A stretch of DNA of 64,000 nucleotides from Sphingorhabdus sp. SMR4y (GTDB lineage: Bacteria; Pseudomonadota; Alphaproteobacteria; Sphingomonadales; Sphingomonadaceae), in the NCBI RefSeq assembly GCF_002218195.1, contig NZ_CP022336.1, positions 2,289,001 through 2,353,000 of the forward strand. Reading direction: 5' to 3'. The translations under genes and the position numbers were made by a program. Positions within the stretch are counted from its first letter, which is position 1. Each line of letters starts with the position of its first letter. Positions 35,120 to 43,366 of this stretch are shown in pieces. The notes beneath the pieces are model-generated. The model was given only the letters and a program-made list of their open reading frames with translations. It was not told the origin of the DNA and made no database searches.

Positions 35120-35866
35120 TCAGTCAGCCGGAGGCGATTGCCGTACCGCTCCGACCATGTGCAGACCGCGTCCATGGTCCTTGAGCCAGCGATCGGCACT
35201 GCGACGATCCGATTCAAATATCCGGTCGAGCAAGACATAGAATCGCTTGCTATGGTCCATATGGGTGAGATGGGCGACTTCGTGGGCGACCACCGACCGG
35301 CGAACATGCGGCGGCGCCATGACCAGCCGCCAGCTCAGCCGGATCGACTTGCGCGCCGAGCAACTGCCCCAGCGGCGGCGCGCGTCGCCAACCGCGAGAC
35401 GCGGCAATTCGGTTTCGGCCCTGTCGCAATAATATTGCAGATCGTCGGCAAATATCCTGCGAGCCTCGGCCTTGAGCCAGCGAAGGACCCGGGACTCAAC
35501 ATGTTCCGCCGGTCCGCCCAGCCGGATTTCGCCCCCCACGATTCGCGGTGTCCGGGCAAAATCCGGTGACCACCGGATAATATAGGGCTCGCCCAGAAAT
35601 GCGATCTGGCTGCCATCCTCCACCGGGACCGGAGGGACGGCTTCGGCAAAGCGGGCATTGAGCCAGTCGGACTTGGACCGGGCAAAGCGCAGCGCCTGAC
35701 TCTCCGATGCATAGGGGGGCAGGGTGAGGCGGACGACGCCTTTTACGGTATCGGCCGAAACGATGATCGACCGGGCCTGCTTTGACCGCCGCAGCTGGAG
35801 CGGATAGCTGGCCCCTCCGAGGTTGATGGTGAGCGCTTCGGGCCGTGATGAACTAAAGAGGCGCAT
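35120..35866 (-). CDS. SprT/YgjP-like zinc metallopeptidase (M48 family)
   Basis: A 248-residue protein with the zinc motif 'HEVAHLTHMDHSKRFY' (H-E-x-x-H with a third His), preceded by 'RRRWGSCSARKSIRLSWRLV', both hallmarks of the YgjP/DUF45 metallopeptidases. The N-terminal half is strand-rich ('SIIVSADTVKGVVRLTLPP'). The start at 35866 (MRLFSSSRPE) is chosen because it directly precedes the conserved sequence and overlaps the stop of the upstream cysteine-cluster gene by 14 bases; the frame is open further upstream over that gene but the translation there has no family resemblance. Physiological substrate unknown. Confidence 0.85.
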   Translation of the reverse strand: MRLFSSSRPEALTINLGGASYPLQLRRSKQARSIIVSADTVKGVVRLTLPPYASESQALRFARSKSDWLNARFAEAVPPVPVEDGSQIAFLGEPYIIRWSPDFARTPRIVGGEIRLGGPAEHVESRVLRWLKAEARRIFADDLQYYCDRAETELPRLAVGDARRRWGSCSARKSIRLSWRLVMAPPHVRRSVVAHEVAHLTHMDHSKRFYVLLDRIFESDRRSADRWLKDHGRGLHMVGAVRQSPPAD

Positions 35867-36299
35867 CGAGAATATGCTGCTCGAGCGGCCCGGCCTTGCT
35901 CTCGGGAATGACCTTGCCCCGGATCGACTGGCCCGCCGCGTGAATCGATTCACGATCTCCGGAAACCAGATAATGCCAGTCCGGCAACGGCAGCCCCCGG
36001 GCACGCATTTTATAGGCACAGCTGTCGGGCAACCAGTCAAATTCTTCCAGCTTGTTGCGGGTCAGACGGACGCAATCGGGCACATGGAACTTGCGGTGGC
36101 GATAATCGCTGCATTGCGCGCTCTGCAGATCGAGCAGCTTGCAGGCGATATTGGTCATATATATCTGACCGTCATCCTCGTCCTCGGCCTTCAGCAAACA
36201 GCATTTTCCACAGCCGTCGCACAAGGCCTCCCACTGGCCGCGATCGAGCGATTCAAGCGGCGCTTCCCAGAACGGCTGGGCGGCGTCTAGCCCACCCAT
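35853..36299 (-). CDS. YcgN family cysteine cluster protein
   Basis: A 148-residue cytoplasmic protein with a Zn/Fe-binding-like cysteine cluster 'CDGCGKCCL' followed by 'NIACKLLDLQSAQCSDYRHR' and 'PDCVRL', the UPF0260/YcgN pattern. It sits between the SCO protein gene and the metallopeptidase gene, overlapping both (13 bases with the SCO stop side, 14 with the protease start), so the three form one leftward unit. The family has no firmly assigned function. Confidence 0.9.
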   Translation of the reverse strand: MGGLDAAQPFWEAPLESLDRGQWEALCDGCGKCCLLKAEDEDDGQIYMTNIACKLLDLQSAQCSDYRHRKFHVPDCVRLTRNKLEEFDWLPDSCAYKMRARGLPLPDWHYLVSGDRESIHAAGQSIRGKVIPESKAGPLEQHILDAPL

Positions 36300-36907
36300 T
36301 GGGCTATTTCGTCGGCAACCTGCTGCGGTGTGCCATCAAAGGGCAGCAGCGCCAGCGGTTCTCCATCCGGCCCGAACAGATAGGCCTGGCGGCTGTGGTC
36401 AACGAGATACTCGCTGGAACTCTCGTCATCGCGAACATCATAGAGAATCAGATATTCTTTCGCGACCGCCGCGATTTCGTCCGGAGTACCGGTGAGACCG
36501 ATCAGCCGGGGGTGAAAAGCGGATACATATTGTTTGAGGACTTCCGGTGTATCGCGACCGGGGTCGACGGAGATGAAAATCGGCTGGATTTTCTCGACCA
36601 GAGCCGGGTCCTCTTTTTCTGCCTGTTTCAATCCCAGCATGAGATTGGCGAGATCGACCGGACAGACGTCAGGGCAATAGCTGTAGCCGAAATAGATGAT
36701 ACGATATTGGCCCTGGAACGCTTTTTCCGAGGTTTTACCGCCGTCCTGATTGGTCAGGGTGAAGGAACCGCCAATGTCCGCTCCGGCAAGCGGCGGTTCC
36801 GCAGACGCTTCGGACGCGGGGTTGCAGGCGGCCAGAACTGTCAGTAATCCTGTGGCAAGGATCATTTTGGCGACATTTTTGATATTGTTCATTACGGGGC
36901 CAGACAT
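36287..36907 (-). CDS. SCO family copper-binding lipoprotein
   Basis: A 206-residue SCO1/SenC family protein of the thioredoxin fold that delivers copper to cytochrome c oxidase or acts as a thiol redox sensor. The copper motif CxxxC is in 'FGYSYCPDVCPVDL', with the third ligand His in 'YLVDHSRQAYL'. A hydrophobic leader with lipobox-like 'LAAC' (Cys about residue 28) suggests a lipoprotein anchored in the periplasm. Alternative start at 36892 (MNNIKN). No cytochrome oxidase genes are in the window. Confidence 0.93.
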   Translation of the reverse strand: MSGPVMNNIKNVAKMILATGLLTVLAACNPASEASAEPPLAGADIGGSFTLTNQDGGKTSEKAFQGQYRIIYFGYSYCPDVCPVDLANLMLGLKQAEKEDPALVEKIQPIFISVDPGRDTPEVLKQYVSAFHPRLIGLTGTPDEIAAVAKEYLILYDVRDDESSSEYLVDHSRQAYLFGPDGEPLALLPFDGTPQQVADEIAQWVG

Positions 36908-37002
36908 GGTCTGCTAGTGAATCAATTTCAACAGATAATTGATCGACAGCAATTGCAGTGCATCGGTGCGCCAAGTCACCGGTCAGTAAAACGGGGCTAA
37001 AA

Positions 37003-37656
37003 ATGTTCAGAAAAATCTCTTCGGTCACCCGCTCGTCCGGCCCATTGGGCAGATTCGTGCAACTGGCATTGCTGGCCGTTGCCGCATTTTCGATTTCCGC
37101 TCCGGCCGCCGCCCAGTTTTCGGACAGCTATAATTTTCTGAAAGCGGTCAAGGAAAGGGATGGCGAGGAGGCGACAAAATTTCTCAGCCAGCCGGGATCG
37201 GTTATCGTCAATACCCGCGATCGCTCGTCCGGAGAAACGGCCCTGCACATCGTCGTAGCGCGTCGCGACAATGTCTGGGTGGGTTTCCTGCTGCAAAAAG
37301 GTGCCAATCCCAATATTGCCGACAAGGAGGGTGTCACGCCACTGATGCTGGCTACCCAGCTGCGCTTCGTCGACGGAGTCCGGACCCTGCTGGCCAAAAG
37401 GGCGAAAGTCGATGAGCCGAACCGGCAAGGGGAAACCGCGCTGATCCGAGCGGTCCAGCTTCGTGACAGCGAACTGGTCCGTCTGCTGCTGGCGAATGGT
37501 GCCGATCCGGACCACACCGATTCGCTCGCCGGAAAATCGGCTCGCGACTATGCCAGCCAGGATCGTCGCAGCGCCGCCATATTGGCGGAGATTGAGAAGG
37601 CGGACGCGAAACAGAAACCGGAAACGGAAAGCCGGTTTTTCGGGCCGGAAGGCTAG
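37003..37656 (+). CDS. secreted ankyrin-repeat protein
   Basis: A 217-residue protein with a signal peptide (cut after 'SAPAAAQ', about 38) followed by about four ankyrin repeats: 'SGETALHIVVARRDNVWVGF', 'EGVTPLMLATQLRFVDGVRT', 'QGETALIRAVQLRDSELVRL' and 'SLAGKSARDYASQDRRSAAI'. The tail is charged. Ankyrin repeats serve protein binding; a periplasmic location is inferred from the leader. Diverges from the SCO gene. It is followed by the convergent mmcB gene, seven bases away. Confidence 0.87.
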   Translation: MFRKISSVTRSSGPLGRFVQLALLAVAAFSISAPAAAQFSDSYNFLKAVKERDGEEATKFLSQPGSVIVNTRDRSSGETALHIVVARRDNVWVGFLLQKGANPNIADKEGVTPLMLATQLRFVDGVRTLLAKRAKVDEPNRQGETALIRAVQLRDSELVRLLLANGADPDHTDSLAGKSARDYASQDRRSAAILAEIEKADAKQKPETESRFFGPEG

Positions 37657-37663
37657 CCGCCGC

Positions 37664-38191
37664 TCAATAGCTACCCGGTTCGTGCTGACCCCGGCCCGGG
37701 CTGATCCAGCCATCAGAGATCGCCGAGCGCTGCATTGCGCGGCGGGCCAGCCGCATCGTCTCGGTTCTGCGCCGCGCCGGTGCCAGAGCCTTGGTCGCCG
37801 CCGCCCGCACCATTTCCGCATCATAGGCATCGGCAATGATCAACCCGGTACGTTCGGGCAGAAATGCGGGTCCCTCGACCGGAGAGGCATCAAAGCCGAC
37901 CGGCAAGGCCCAGTAGAAACGGTCGCAATAATCCAGATATTCGATCCATTTGCTGTCGCCCAGCAGATCGCTCCGCGCCACCTTGATCTCGACGATGACA
38001 ATCTGGCCCTTGGCATCAATGCCCATCAGATCGGCCCGGCGACGATTGCGCAAACTGACTTCGGGCAGCACCATGATATCGTGACGCATGAACATCCGGG
38101 CAACGCCGCGGGCCACCGCCGGTGCACCGGTCAGAGGTTCGCTCGTCGCGAGCAAGCCGGAAGAATCATCCAGGAAGGTCATCAGATTCAA
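37664..38191 (-). CDS. mmcB: MmcB family DNA repair protein
   Basis: A 175-residue protein of the MmcB family (previously a DUF), described in Caulobacter as needed for tolerance of mitomycin C damage. The restriction-endonuclease-like core shows 'RRRADLMGIDAKGQIVIVEIK', a typical PD-(D/E)XK pattern with D...E-x-K. 'SDKWIEYLDYCDRFYWALP'-like text appears as 'SKWIEYLDYCDRFYWALPVG'. The function as a nuclease is inferred by fold. It is downstream of, and in the same direction as, the SleB-type hydrolase gene, separated from it by a terminator. Confidence 0.88.
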   Translation of the reverse strand: MNLMTFLDDSSGLLATSEPLTGAPAVARGVARMFMRHDIMVLPEVSLRNRRRADLMGIDAKGQIVIVEIKVARSDLLGDSKWIEYLDYCDRFYWALPVGFDASPVEGPAFLPERTGLIIADAYDAEMVRAAATKALAPARRRTETMRLARRAMQRSAISDGWISPGRGQHEPGSY

Positions 38192-38215
38192 CTAGAACAT
38201 AAAAAGAACAAAATA

Positions 38216-38237
38216 AAGGCCCCCGTGAGGGAGCCTT
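38216..38237 (-). terminator. Rho-independent terminator of the SleB-type hydrolase gene
   Basis: On the bottom strand the sequence reads AAGGCTCCC-TCAC-GGGGGCCTT, a 9-pair stem with one T-G pair and a four-base loop, followed by a T-rich tail (TATTTTGTTC). It lies 27 bases after the hydrolase stop and 25 bases before the mmcB start. Confidence 0.85.
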
Positions 38238-38263
38238 CATCGGTTCATTCTCTGCAGGACCGC

Positions 38264-38971
38264 TTATTGATAGAAGATATGATTGTCTATCGTGGCCAGC
38301 CGCTTGAGACGCCAACCCGGCGAAACATAGCGGGCGTGAAAGAACAGAGCGCCTTCGACCGAGCTTTCCCAGCCGTCATTCACCGCGATTTTGGCGATTG
38401 CCACAGCGTTGCGCCATTGCCGATGGCCCTTGTTGATGCGGGGCATCTTGCCACCACGAACAAAGGAAAACTGGCTGCGCTGATAGACCACGCCGCAGAT
38501 CGTGTCCGGGAACCGGGGTGACGCGACGCGCGCCAGAACAACACGGGCTACAGCCAGCTGGCCTTTCAGCGATTCGCTTTTGGATTCAAAATAGACGGTA
38601 CCGGCAAGGCAGTGCATTTCCTCGTCCAGCGTACCGGCCACCGATTGCTGGCGGACGAGCTGGCGCAACGTCTTTGCGCCGTCATTGACGAAATCGCTGG
38701 TCGCCTGGAAACCGGCTTCCGTTTCGCCATTGGCGATCTTGTCCGACTCTATGACATCCTGGGGAATATCGGCGACAACTTCCTGCTGTTCGCCAAAGAT
38801 AATGGCCTGATCGGATTCATCGTCTTCCAGCAGGGCCGGATCAACAAAAATTTCGGATTCAGGAATCTCGTCATTCGCTTCCAGAGCGAATGATGCATCT
38901 GTCACGGACAAGGCCACGACGACAGTAAGTGCGAGCGATAACACGCTCGTGGCACGAAAAATTTTTCTCAT
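38264..38971 (-). CDS. SleB-like cell wall hydrolase
   Basis: A 235-residue secreted protein with signal peptide (about 1-29, cut after 'ASFA') and an acidic linker. The C-terminal hydrolase_2 (SleB/CwlJ) domain has 'HCLAGTVYFESKSESLKGQL' including the catalytic Glu, then 'ICGVVYQRSQFSFVRGG' and 'ALFFHARYVSPGW'. Non-sporulating alphaproteobacteria use such enzymes for peptidoglycan turnover. Ends in a strong terminator. The upstream gap holds a 9-bp inverted repeat at 39035-39069. Confidence 0.9.
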   Translation of the reverse strand: MRKIFRATSVLSLALTVVVALSVTDASFALEANDEIPESEIFVDPALLEDDESDQAIIFGEQQEVVADIPQDVIESDKIANGETEAGFQATSDFVNDGAKTLRQLVRQQSVAGTLDEEMHCLAGTVYFESKSESLKGQLAVARVVLARVASPRFPDTICGVVYQRSQFSFVRGGKMPRINKGHRQWRNAVAIAKIAVNDGWESSVEGALFFHARYVSPGWRLKRLATIDNHIFYQ

Positions 38972-39034
38972 AAACCTGTTTTGTTATGCAGTGAGACCAG
39001 AGCCAATCAGGACTAAACCCGTCCAGACTGCCGA

Positions 39035-39069
39035 AAATGGACCCAAAAACAATAAACCACGGTCCATTT
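39035..39069. promoter_or_regulatory. 9-bp inverted repeat upstream of the cell wall hydrolase gene
   Basis: AAATGGACC at 39035-39043 and GGTCCATTT at 39061-39069 are perfect inverted copies with a 17-base AT-rich spacer, about 65-100 bp upstream of the hydrolase start. It could be a widely spaced dimer operator. No promoter of good consensus is visible, and no further gene is credible in the 204-bp gap. Confidence 0.3.
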
Positions 39070-39175
39070 CTGTTCTCCCCGTCTGCGTGTTTACCGCCTG
39101 TCATTTCGACAAACGAGCGGCAACCTGCGCATCAAAGTTGAGCGCCAATTATGGTTTTGAGGAATAAAGTCAAGT

Positions 39176-39514
39176 TTACTGACCCATTAGGGCGATGAGC
39201 CGTTCCGCATCCGGGATGTCCAGTTCAATTAACCACATATCGGGGTCAAACCGAAATCTCTGATCGATATATTCGGACAATTCTTTATTGTTTTCAGTAT
39301 CTTGGGGCCATATTCGCTGCCAGTTCGGGGCACCGTCCAGGCTTGGCATATTCTCCAGAAGCCTTGGGTTTGCGCCCTTTTCCATGCATTGGATAAGAAT
39401 GGCGCCGGAAATCCGGTCCCCCTTTTTCAGCACCGAGCCAAAACCACCCTTCTGGCTGACCAGCCGGAGAAGCGTCTGGACCTTGATTTCCGCGGAAAGC
39501 CGCGGCTCAATCAT
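39176..39514 (-). CDS. DUF1491 family protein
   Basis: A 112-residue acidic protein recognised from 'RLSAEIKVQTLLRLVSQKGG', 'KGDRISGAILIQ' and 'DPDMWLIELDIPDAERLI', the conserved DUF1491 blocks. It has no motif with known chemistry. It overlaps the thioesterase gene by eight bases and is the last gene of the leftward hpf-ptsN-thioesterase-DUF1491 series. Function unknown. Confidence 0.85.
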   Translation of the reverse strand: MIEPRLSAEIKVQTLLRLVSQKGGFGSVLKKGDRISGAILIQCMEKGANPRLLENMPSLDGAPNWQRIWPQDTENNKELSEYIDQRFRFDPDMWLIELDIPDAERLIALMGQ

Positions 39515-39995
39515 CCTTCTTATACCCGGGCAGGGATGCCAGCGGGATATGCGAACGCATGAAAGTCCCGGTACCGCGCGCTATTTCGTCGCCTTCGCTG
39601 TCGATCAGCCGCGCATCGGCGACGAACACCCGTCGTTTACCACTGACCCAACGGCCCTCGGCGGTGACGGGACCGGTTTTGAGCGGCTTGGTAAAGAGCA
39701 GATTGAAGGCGGTCGTCAGAATGAAGCGGTCGGATACAAGGCTGTTGGCCGCGTAAAAGGCGGCATCGTCGAGCATCTTGAAATAGGAGGTACCGTGGAC
39801 GGCCCCGGCGGCATGATAATAGCGCTCGTCCACCGAGAAATGGATGCGCGCCGTGCCGGCTTCCGGGATTTCCAGACGCGAATTGAACAGCCGGTTTATC
39901 GGTGCTTGCGCATACAGGCGTTCGAGGGCCCGAAAATGTTCCTGGGCGCCGCCCCCGTCTTGCGGCTCCTCTGCCGGCTTATCGTTCACAGCCAA
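39507..39995 (-). CDS. PaaI family hotdog-fold thioesterase
   Basis: A 162-residue hotdog-fold protein with the family pattern 'YYHAAGAVHGTSYFKMLDDAAFYAANSL': an H-G-x-x-x-x-x-x-D motif where the Asp/His pair supports acyl-CoA hydrolysis. The later 'TGPVTAEGRWVSGKRRVFVAD' is the strand pair. Substrate unknown; PaaI-type enzymes handle aromatic or medium-chain acyl-CoAs. It lies three bases after ptsN and overlaps DUF1491. Confidence 0.88.
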   Translation of the reverse strand: MAVNDKPAEEPQDGGGAQEHFRALERLYAQAPINRLFNSRLEIPEAGTARIHFSVDERYYHAAGAVHGTSYFKMLDDAAFYAANSLVSDRFILTTAFNLLFTKPLKTGPVTAEGRWVSGKRRVFVADARLIDSEGDEIARGTGTFMRSHIPLASLPGYKKDD

Positions 39996-39998
39996 AGA

Positions 39999-40466
39999 TC
40001 AGGCCGCCCGTTGCTCGCGCTGTTTGCTCAACAGCGCATACAGCGCATCCTGCCCCGATGCACCGCGCAGCTTTGCCACCATATTGTCATCGCGGAGAAA
40101 GCGCGATGCAGCGGCCAGCGCCTTGAGATGCTCGACACCGCTTTTTTCCGGCGACAATAGCGCGAAGATCAGATCCACCGGTTTGCCGTCATGGGCTTCG
40201 AACGGCGCCGGTTCGGAGAGACGGAGGAAAATGCCGATACAATGGTCGATATCCGGCAATTTGGCATGCGGTATCGCGACCGCCCGACCGAAACCGGTTG
40301 ATCCGAGCGCCTCGCGCGCCTCGAGCCCGGTGCGGATAGCCTCTGCATCAAGACGATAACATTCCTCGCCGATACGGGCGATCGTTCGCAGGATATCACT
40401 CTTGTTGCCAATATCCTGACAGTCCCGCACGGCAGCGAGCTCCAGTCGAACGGGCAAATCAGTCAT
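39999..40466 (-). CDS. ptsN: PTS IIA-like nitrogen regulatory protein PtsN
   Basis: A 155-residue EIIA-Ntr protein, the phosphoryl acceptor of the nitrogen PTS. The phosphorylated His is in 'VAIPHAKLPDIDHCIGIF'. The end is a polar helix 'KLRGASGQDALYALLSKQ'. AAGGAAAG about seven bases before the ATG at 40466 supports this start over 40490. In many alphaproteobacteria it follows rpoN and hpf; here hpf is upstream but rpoN is not adjacent. It is followed by the thioesterase and DUF1491 genes. Confidence 0.92.
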   Translation of the reverse strand: MTDLPVRLELAAVRDCQDIGNKSDILRTIARIGEECYRLDAEAIRTGLEAREALGSTGFGRAVAIPHAKLPDIDHCIGIFLRLSEPAPFEAHDGKPVDLIFALLSPEKSGVEHLKALAAASRFLRDDNMVAKLRGASGQDALYALLSKQREQRAA

Positions 40467-40596
40467 GAAACTTTCCTTTTGTCCCGGCAAAACTCAGCCA
40501 ATTTGGCAAACATCGCGTGAAACTGGATGTTGGTGTGTGTCGAACCCGCTGCCTCAAATCCCGGCTAAACGCCGCATTTGAAGCGATTCCGCCTGG

Positions 40597-41169
40597 TCAG
40601 CTATGTGGTTCGACCCAACCGATTGTGCCATCGGAACGGCGATAAACCATATTATGGGCGCCAGTGCCAGAGTTTTTGAACAAAAGCGCGCTGGTATTGC
40701 GCAAATCCATCATCATGACCGCGTTGGATACGCTGGCTTCGGGGATATCAGTGCTGGTTTCGGCAATGATTGCCGGAGAATCGCCGTTCATTTCGCTTTC
40801 TTCTTCGTCTTCAGACGATTCGAACACGCGATAGGCCGCTTCTTCCTGCTTTGCCGCATATTGCGCCTGGACATGGTGGTCGTTCAGCCGGCGCATATAA
40901 CGGCGCAGCTGCTTTTCGATCTTGTCGGCGGCCTGGTCAAACGCCTGATGGGCATCACCGGCTTCGGCATCCGATTTCAGGGTCAGGCCCTGCATCACGT
41001 GAGTCACGATATCGCATTTGAAATGGGCGTGGGGTGCTTTGCTCACGGTGACGTTCGCTGAGATCGCCTTGGCGAAATATTTGCTGGCAATCGCGTTCAT
41101 CCGATCCTCGACATGGGTTTGCAACGCATCGCCGGTATCGACCTGATGTCCTGAAACACGAACTTCCAT
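40597..41169 (-). CDS. hpf: ribosome hibernation promoting factor, long form
   Basis: A 190-residue long-type HPF. The N-terminal S30AE domain starts 'MEVRVSGHQVDTGDALQTHV' with 'YFAKAISANVTVSKAPHAHF'. A linker with several acidic residues leads to the C-terminal dimerisation domain 'NMVYRRSDGTIGWVEPHS'. It converts 70S ribosomes to 100S dimers in stationary phase. AGGAG lies seven bases before the ATG at 41169; a GTG two codons upstream is too near the ribosome site. It is followed by ptsN after 130 bp. Confidence 0.93.
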   Translation of the reverse strand: MEVRVSGHQVDTGDALQTHVEDRMNAIASKYFAKAISANVTVSKAPHAHFKCDIVTHVMQGLTLKSDAEAGDAHQAFDQAADKIEKQLRRYMRRLNDHHVQAQYAAKQEEAAYRVFESSEDEEESEMNGDSPAIIAETSTDIPEASVSNAVMMMDLRNTSALLFKNSGTGAHNMVYRRSDGTIGWVEPHS

Positions 41170-41216
41170 ATTCACTCTCCTTTTGCTTCTGTACCGCTAA
41201 GCAAACTGCGGCACAG

Positions 41217-41915
41217 CTAAACCTCGGACCAAAGAGGGTTTTCGATGCCCTCGACAAAAACCTTGTGCTTCGCCAGCTCTTCATCACTGGCGCGATGCTC
41301 GCGCGGTGCCATGAACTGTTTACGCTCTGTCCGCTGTGATGCGGATCGCATATCCCGCGCGGCTTCCTGTGTTTTGCCGTCTTCGGCCAGACCAAGACCG
41401 ATCTGCCGGCCACCCGTCAGTTCGATATAGAGCTGGGTCAGCAACTCTGCGTCGAGCAGCGCGCCATGCTTGACGCGGTGGCTGCGATCGATGCCGTAGC
41501 GCGAGCACAAGGCATCGAGCGACAATTTGGCACCGGGATGTTTGGATTTGGCAATCGCCAATGTGTCGATCATGCGAAACTGGGAAATCGGCTTGTAGCC
41601 GCACAGGACCAGCTCAGCGTTGAGAAACTTGAAATCAAATTGCGCATTATGGGCCACCAGATTCGAATCCTGCAGGAAATCCAGCAATTCCGTAGCGCCT
41701 TCGGAAAACAGTTTCTTGTCGGACAGAAATATGTCGGAAAGTCCGTGCACTTCCTCGGCTGCCTTCGGCATCGGCCGCTGGGGATTATAATAGCAGTGGA
41801 AGGTTTGCCCGGTTTCGACCCGGTTGATCATTTCGATACAACCGATTTCTACCATCCGGTCACCATTTTGAGGATCAAAGCCAGTAGTTTCGGTGTCGAA
41901 AATTATCTCTCGCAT
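41217..41915 (-). CDS. dnaQ: DNA polymerase III subunit epsilon
   Basis: A 232-residue proofreading exonuclease of the DEDDh class. Exo I is 'FDTETTGFDP' near the N-terminus (6-15). Exo II is 'LVAHNAQFDFKFLNAEL', and Exo III holds 'HGALLDAELLTQLYIEL' with the His and Asp. It corrects replication errors alongside the alpha subunit. The C-terminal alpha-binding tail is rich in Arg/Gln. Conserved order coaE-dnaQ next to the origin is common in alphaproteobacteria. Confidence 0.95.
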   Translation of the reverse strand: MREIIFDTETTGFDPQNGDRMVEIGCIEMINRVETGQTFHCYYNPQRPMPKAAEEVHGLSDIFLSDKKLFSEGATELLDFLQDSNLVAHNAQFDFKFLNAELVLCGYKPISQFRMIDTLAIAKSKHPGAKLSLDALCSRYGIDRSHRVKHGALLDAELLTQLYIELTGGRQIGLGLAEDGKTQEAARDMRSASQRTERKQFMAPREHRASDEELAKHKVFVEGIENPLWSEV

Positions 41916-41942
41916 AAGGTCAATATCGGACCGATCTCCGGG

Positions 41943-42551
41943 TTACGCAAGAGCCGCTTTCAGTTTTTGAACAAGTTTACCGACCTGCTGACGGGTTTCT
42001 GCGAGCGGCAGCGATGTATCAATCACGGAATCGGCCTTCGCCCGCTTTTCCGCGTCCGGCATTTGCAATGCCTTTATGTGGGAAAACCGCTCTTCTGTCA
42101 TGCCGGGCCGGGCCAGAACCCGCTCGCGCTGATGCTCTTCGCCCGCCGAGACCACCACGATATGATCGACAGATTCTGCACCGGATTTCTCGAACAACAG
42201 CGGGATATCAAACAGGATCAGCGGCCGGTCCTGATTCTCCTCGAGAAAAGCGAGCCGCATCTCGCCGACGGCCGGATGTATCAGCTTCTCGAGCTTTTGC
42301 ATGGCGTCCGGATTGCCGAGCACCGCTGCGCCCAGTTTCTGCCGGTCCACGCCTTCACGGCCCGTGGTGCCGGGAAACAGCGCTTCGATCGCTTCGACCA
42401 GCGCGCCGTCCGGCCCCTGCAGCTGGTGCACGGCAGCATCGGCGTCGAACAGGGGCACGCCTTCTTCGACAAACATTTTGGCCACCGTCGATTTGCCCAT
42501 GCCGATGGAGCCGGTGAGGCCGATAATGAAAGGTCGGGTCCGGCCGCTCAT
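41943..42551 (-). CDS. coaE: dephospho-CoA kinase
   Basis: A 202-residue P-loop kinase, the last step in coenzyme A synthesis. Walker A is 'GLTGSIGMGKST' (11-22). 'DADAAVHQL' is the lid region, and 'LFDIPLLFEK' the D-I-P-L-L-x-E motif of CoaE. It overlaps aroE by four bases, forming the leftward ppsR-maf-aroE-coaE-dnaQ unit that flanks the origin. Confidence 0.96.
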   Translation of the reverse strand: MSGRTRPFIIGLTGSIGMGKSTVAKMFVEEGVPLFDADAAVHQLQGPDGALVEAIEALFPGTTGREGVDRQKLGAAVLGNPDAMQKLEKLIHPAVGEMRLAFLEENQDRPLILFDIPLLFEKSGAESVDHIVVVSAGEEHQRERVLARPGMTEERFSHIKALQMPDAEKRAKADSVIDTSLPLAETRQQVGKLVQKLKAALA

Positions 42552-43366
42552 GCCGTCAGCCGCTTGCGCAGTTCGTCATCATCTTCCATCGGCGGCGTGG
42601 CGCCAAAGAATAGTTCAAAAGCAAGCGCTGCCTGGCCGATCAGCATGTCGAGACCGTCGATTACCGCCAGATCCCGTTTTTTGGCTGCCTTCAGCAATCC
42701 GGTTTCCAGTGGCGCATAAACGAGATCATAGACCAGGCAATCGGTGGGCAGGGGATCGAGATCCACCTCGAGGGCCGGCTGTCCCATCATCCCGAGGGGA
42801 CTGGCATTGATCAGCAGATCGGCTCCGGGCAACCGGGCATCCATTGGAAGCACCCCGCCCTTCATGGACGATTGCATCAGCAGACCGCTGGCTTTCAGGC
42901 CGTTACGGGCAAGAATGGTCGTTTCGGCAATGCCGGCCTGTTTCAGCGCGAAGAGCACGGCCCTTGCCGCGCCGCCCGCTCCGATGACCACAGCATGTTT
43001 ACCCGACCAGTCATAATCGGCGATCGGTGCCAAAAATCCTGCCGCGTCGGTATTGGTTCCCATCAGACTGCCATCATCCTGCCGGACGACCGTGTTCATC
43101 GCGCCGATCTTGTCCCGCACGCCGCCCGGATCGGCGACCAGGTCAAGCATGGCGATCTTGTGCGGTATCGTCACGTTGCAACCCCGCCAGGCCGGGTCAT
43201 CGCGCCGGCTCTCGATATAGCCGGGCAGCGCGTCAAGCGTGACGTGGCAGGCACGGTAATCGGCCTCGATATCCAGCCGATCGAGCCAGAATTTGTGGAT
43301 CAGCGGCGACTTGCTCTGGGCGATCGGATCTCCGATCACCTCGGCATAAGGCATTTCTGTAGTCAT
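42548..43366 (-). CDS. aroE: shikimate dehydrogenase
   Basis: A 272-residue NADP-dependent enzyme reducing 3-dehydroshikimate. The substrate site 'IGDPIAQSKSPLIHKFWL' begins near residue 11, the catalytic Lys is in 'GCNVTIPHKIAML', 'NTDAAGF' carries the Asp, and the nucleotide motif is 'VIGAGGAARAV'. It overlaps maf and coaE by ATGA/GTGA. Aromatic amino-acid genes are otherwise not in the window. Confidence 0.96.
   Translation of the reverse strand: MTTEMPYAEVIGDPIAQSKSPLIHKFWLDRLDIEADYRACHVTLDALPGYIESRRDDPAWRGCNVTIPHKIAMLDLVADPGGVRDKIGAMNTVVRQDDGSLMGTNTDAAGFLAPIADYDWSGKHAVVIGAGGAARAVLFALKQAGIAETTILARNGLKASGLLMQSSMKGGVLPMDARLPGADLLINASPLGMMGQPALEVDLDPLPTDCLVYDLVYAPLETGLLKAAKKRDLAVIDGLDMLIGQAALAFELFFGATPPMEDDDELRKRLTA

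Noticed and set aside
40981-41000. CACGTG word in hpf as a further parS
   Set aside because: Only the six-base core is shared; flanks do not match the parS half-sites. The same applies to CACGTG at about 32803 and 47443.
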